Source of the DNA: Alphaproteobacteria bacterium
GTDB lineage: Bacteria > Pseudomonadota > Alphaproteobacteria > JAEULC01
Assembly: GCA_020851015.1 (NCBI GenBank)
Contig: JADZDN010000193.1
Coordinates: 50,092 to 114,091, forward strand
Reading direction: 5' to 3'
DNA length: 64,000 nt
The position numbers and the translations under genes were made by a program. A model generated the notes under the pieces. It was not told the DNA's origin, ran no database searches, and saw only the letters and a program-made list of their open reading frames with translations. Positions 61,795 through 64,000 of this stretch are shown piece by piece; the stretch's first letter is position 1; every line of letters begins with the position of its first letter.

Positions 61795-62565
61795 CTAGGC
61801 CGGCGGGCGAAAACTGTCGTCGCGATGGCTGACGTGCCATGGGATCGCCAAGCGCTCGCACCAGACGACAAGGTAATAAAGGAAGACGCCCACAAACGTG
61901 AGCATCACCAAAATGGAGAAGAGCAAGCGCGTATCGAGATTCGCATTTGCGCGCAGCAACAGGTAGCCGAGTCCCCGATCGGCGCCGACCCATTCGCCAA
62001 CGACCGCGCCGACCACGGCAAACGCGATCGCAACGCGCATGCCAGCAAAAATGCTTGGCAACGCCGCCGGCATTCGCAGTCGGAAGAAAACTTGCAGCGG
62101 CGAAGCGCGCATAGATCGAACCAATTCCACCATCTCGGGTTCGACCGCGCGCATCCCGGCCACCGTGGCGACCACGACGGGGAAAAAGGCGATGAGGAAG
62201 CTCACCAGGATTTTAGTTTGAATGCCGAAGCCGAACCAAATGATGAAAAGCGGAGCGACCGCAACCTTGGGAAAGGTCTGCGACAAAACCAGCAGGGGCG
62301 TAAGCGCCTGGTCGATTTTGGGCGACCATACGATGACCATCGCTAGGGGAATACCGACGATAACGCTAAGGGCAAACCCACCGAGAGTTTCCAGCGTCGT
62401 GATCAGCGTGTGATGCCAGAGGAAGGGCCAGTTCGCAGCCAGATTCTCGGCAACTGCCTCTGGCGCGGGAATTAGGTAGTCCGGAATCGCAAAGGCGCGG
62501 ACGACGACGTGCCAGAGCAACACTCCTGCTGCGACGGTCAACAGCGGATATCCCCAGCTCGGCAC
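61795..62565 (-). CDS. Nitrate/sulfonate/taurine-type ABC transporter permease (SsuC/TauC-like)
   Basis: 256 residues with about six membrane segments. The coupling loop is VELVRSMRASPLQVFFRLRMPAALPSIFAGMR, with GFGIQTKILVSFLIAFFPVVVATVAG before it. GTG 62565 is preferred because a GAGGCGGGGGG stretch precedes it and because the longer ATG 62649 form would run across the palindromic operator at 62614. First gene of the minus-strand operon, divergent from GntR. Confidence 0.9.
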   Translation of the reverse strand: MPSWGYPLLTVAAGVLLWHVVVRAFAIPDYLIPAPEAVAENLAANWPFLWHHTLITTLETLGGFALSVIVGIPLAMVIVWSPKIDQALTPLLVLSQTFPKVAVAPLFIIWFGFGIQTKILVSFLIAFFPVVVATVAGMRAVEPEMVELVRSMRASPLQVFFRLRMPAALPSIFAGMRVAIAFAVVGAVVGEWVGADRGLGYLLLRANANLDTRLLFSILVMLTFVGVFLYYLVVWCERLAIPWHVSHRDDSFRPPA

Positions 62566-62585
62566 GATTATCCCCCCGCCTCGGC

Positions 62586-62625
62586 TTGGAAGACCATAGC
62601 GCAGAATTGTATTATCGTATACGAT
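62586..62625. promoter_or_regulatory. Palindromic GntR operator overlapping a putative promoter
   Basis: ATCGTATACGAT (62614-62625) is a perfect 12-bp palindrome, typical in form of FCD-type GntR targets. On the plus strand TTGGAA (62586-62591) and TATTAT (62610-62615) are 18 bases apart and could drive the GntR gene. On the minus strand TACAAT (62611-62606) could be the -10 for the permease operon. A repressor at the palindrome would control both. Confidence 0.65.
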
Positions 62626-62679
62626 CTTCTTTGGAAGAAACGAGGACACCCCGACTTGGAGTCGCGCAAAAGGAACTGC

Positions 62680-63378
62680 ATGAAAGAGGACGCGGTGCTG
62701 ACAAATGAGAACGCGTTACGTCTCAACCGCTCGACCGCGGATCTTGTCGCCAATGTGTTGCGCGATGAAATCATCGGGGGCGCGATTGCGCCGCGCCAGC
62801 AGCTTTTGCAGGATGAAATCGCAGCGCGTCTGGGGGTGAGCAAGATCCCGGTGCGCGAGGCACTAAGAACGCTGGAGGCCGAGGGATTTGTAGTCTCGGC
62901 GCCACGACGCGGCACCATTGCTACCAAGATTTCAGTCGCCGAGGTCTCTGAGGCCTTTAAGATCCGCCTTGCGCTCGAACCGCAGCTAGCGAGGCTGGCA
63001 ATCCGCCATATGAACGCCACTCATCGGGCGAGAGCCGAAAAGGCGCTGCGCACGCTCGAGCGTGAATCCGATCAGCGTCGATGGGGCCGGTTCCACTGGG
63101 ATTTTCACTTGGCGCTCTATGAACCCGCGGAGCACCCACTGATGCTGCGGATCCTGTCGACGATCCACCACCATATCGATCGGTTTCTGCGGCAGAGGAT
63201 GCAGTTCGGCAAGGCGGACTACCATGCGGCAAATCGAGAACACGCAGAATTGCTCAAGGCATTTGTCGACCGAAAAGAAGAACGGGCACGTCGCATGCTT
63301 GTGCAGCATATTCGCGGTGCGGAGAAAACGTTCTTGTCGTATGTGCGGAAGCATAGATCGACAGGGGAGTTACCCTGA
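62680..63378 (+). CDS. GntR-family regulator (FCD domain)
   Basis: 232 residues. The winged helix-turn-helix is LVANVLRDEIIGGAIAPRQQLLQDEIAARLGVSKIPVREALRTLEAEGFV. The FCD domain (about 85-220) has WGRFHWDFHLALYEPAEHPLMLRIL and REHAELLKAFVDRKEERARRMLVQHI, including the usual metal-binding His and Asp residues. AAAAGGA precedes ATG 62680. It is divergent from the ABC/GGT/RidA/PLP operon and probably binds the palindrome at 62614-62625. Confidence 0.91.
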   Translation: MKEDAVLTNENALRLNRSTADLVANVLRDEIIGGAIAPRQQLLQDEIAARLGVSKIPVREALRTLEAEGFVVSAPRRGTIATKISVAEVSEAFKIRLALEPQLARLAIRHMNATHRARAEKALRTLERESDQRRWGRFHWDFHLALYEPAEHPLMLRILSTIHHHIDRFLRQRMQFGKADYHAANREHAELLKAFVDRKEERARRMLVQHIRGAEKTFLSYVRKHRSTGELP

Positions 63379-63756
63379 TCGCCGATCAAGGGGTGATTGT
63401 GTCAGCGGATATCGACGATGATACCAAGCGGCCTGGGTCGTGATGGATATGTCTTGGAACCCTTTGTGTTAGCTGGTGATTGCGGCACTCAGGAAACAAC
63501 AGCATCAAATCCAGAGATGATTGATAGGGGAGTGAATTAGGGTGGTTTCAGACCATCCCGCGCCGTGCCGGAAATCGCACGAACTCGTTGACTGATAAGG
63601 ATTATTTTTCCCACCCCGTATCGCTGCGTGTCACCCCAGCCGAGCCACTTTGTTGGTACCGATGTTGGTATGGCGCAGGATGGTCGAGAAACGGGCTTCC
63701 GGTACCAACAGCGCCTGTTGATGGTATCCGGTCGCCCCCCGACCGGATGCGGATTT
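63379..63756. other. 378-base noncoding region upstream of the integrase
   Basis: No gene is supported here. This looks like the junction between the chromosomal GntR gene and an integrated element. The right half contains GTTGGTA direct and inverted repeats (63651-63710). A tRNA or tmRNA 3' end, which many integrases use as attachment site, was looked for and not recognised. Confidence 0.5.
63651..63710. repeat. GTTGGTA repeat cluster upstream of integrase (candidate arm-type sites)
   Basis: TGTTGGTACC (63651-63660) and GGTACCAACA (63701-63710) are perfect inverted 10-mers. A further direct GTTGGTA copy lies at 63664-63670, and a looser CTGTTGATGGTATCC follows just after 63715. Clusters of this kind beside an integrase gene suggest arm-type binding sites or autoregulation. 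Confidence 0.5.
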
Positions 63757-64000
63757 ATGAGCGAACTCACTGATAAAGAACTGAAAAACCTGAAACCGAG
63801 GGCCAAGCTCTACAAGGTGACGGACCGCGACGGGATGTACGCGGCCGTCACCCCGACCGGGGTCGTTTCGTTCAGGTATCAATACCGGGTAAACGGGCGG
63901 CAGGAGGTTTTGACCATCGGTCGATATAGCGCCGAGGCGGCGCGCAAGCTGACACGGGCGCCCGACGCCCTGGAATACGGCATGGAGGTGTCGCTTGCGG
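63757..64000 (+). CDS. Tyrosine integrase, N-terminal part (DUF4102 arm-binding domain), truncated by the window end
   Basis: The first 81 codons are in the window; the gene continues past 64000. The N-terminus MSELTDKELKNLKPRAKLYK followed by VTDRDGMYAAVTPTGVVSFRYQYRVNGRQEVLTIGRY matches the arm-DNA-binding domain of P4-type phage and island integrases. The catalytic domain is out of view. ATG 63757 begins at the family start. It reads away from the window, so the mobile element most likely lies to the right. Confidence 0.85.
   Translation, partial: MSELTDKELKNLKPRAKLYKVTDRDGMYAAVTPTGVVSFRYQYRVNGRQEVLTIGRYSAEAARKLTRAPDALEYGMEVSLA

Noticed and set aside
63379..63756. tRNA or tmRNA attachment gene upstream of the integrase
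   Set aside because: No acceptor-stem pairing, T-loop GGTTCGA-type sequence or tmRNA tag could be recognised.

Overview
The window is a GC-rich proteobacterial chromosome segment, most likely alphaproteobacterial. The reasons are the heterotetrameric sarcosine oxidase operon soxBDAG, several Tat-dependent binding proteins, strong purine-rich ribosome binding sites, frequent GTG/TTG starts and tight ATGA/TGATG gene overlaps. I cannot name the genus from sequence alone. No rRNA, tRNA, CRISPR array or housekeeping gene was seen. Nearly everything is accessory catabolism: six complete ABC importers, each beside its own small set of degradative enzymes and usually its own regulator.

Layout. (1) 0-7.8 kb: an M24-fold protein lacking a normal metal site, an LLM flavin oxidoreductase, a dipicolinate-synthase-A-like dehydrogenase with an unknown partner, and a LacI regulator followed by a split thiamine-diphosphate 2-oxoacid decarboxylase and an aldehyde dehydrogenase. 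(2) 7.9-19 kb: an HcnABC/octopine-oxidase-like three-component dehydrogenase (minus strand), an amino-acid ABC importer, an XRE-cupin regulator and soxBDAG. This looks like uptake and oxidative demethylation of N-substituted amino acids. (3) 19-30.4 kb: hyuAB (ATP-dependent hydantoinase/oxoprolinase), a nucleoside hydrolase and a LacI regulator, facing a Pot-type importer that carries an ADP-ribosylglycohydrolase gene. Palindromic LacI operators sit in the divergent gap. (4) 30.5-37.1 kb: a dimethylglycine/sarcosine dehydrogenase-like flavoprotein divergent from a second Pot-type importer. (5) 37.2-47.8 kb: two paralogous ACMSD-type amidohydrolases, a phenylacetate-CoA-ligase-like enzyme, a crotonase-fold protein, a CobW GTPase, TetR and a Liv importer around one TetR-type operator. 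(6) 47.8-48.4 kb: remnants of iron-uptake genes (piuC and a PepSY membrane protein). (7) 48.5-56.8 kb: M24 peptidase, threonine aldolase, Dpp importer and GntR. (8) 57-63.4 kb: PLP deaminase, RidA, gamma-glutamyltransferase-like protein, an Ssu/NMT1-type importer and GntR, a compact operon with a perfect palindrome in the divergent gap. (9) 63.4-64 kb: inverted GTTGGTA repeats and the 5' part of a tyrosine integrase, probably the edge of an integrated element.

Regions 2, 3 and 4 share a theme of N-methylated or N-ribosylated nitrogen compounds. Region 8 suggests a gamma-glutamyl amino acid route in which RidA handles the reactive imine. Substrates are inferred from family and context and are not shown by the sequence. 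I saw no defence or toxin system.
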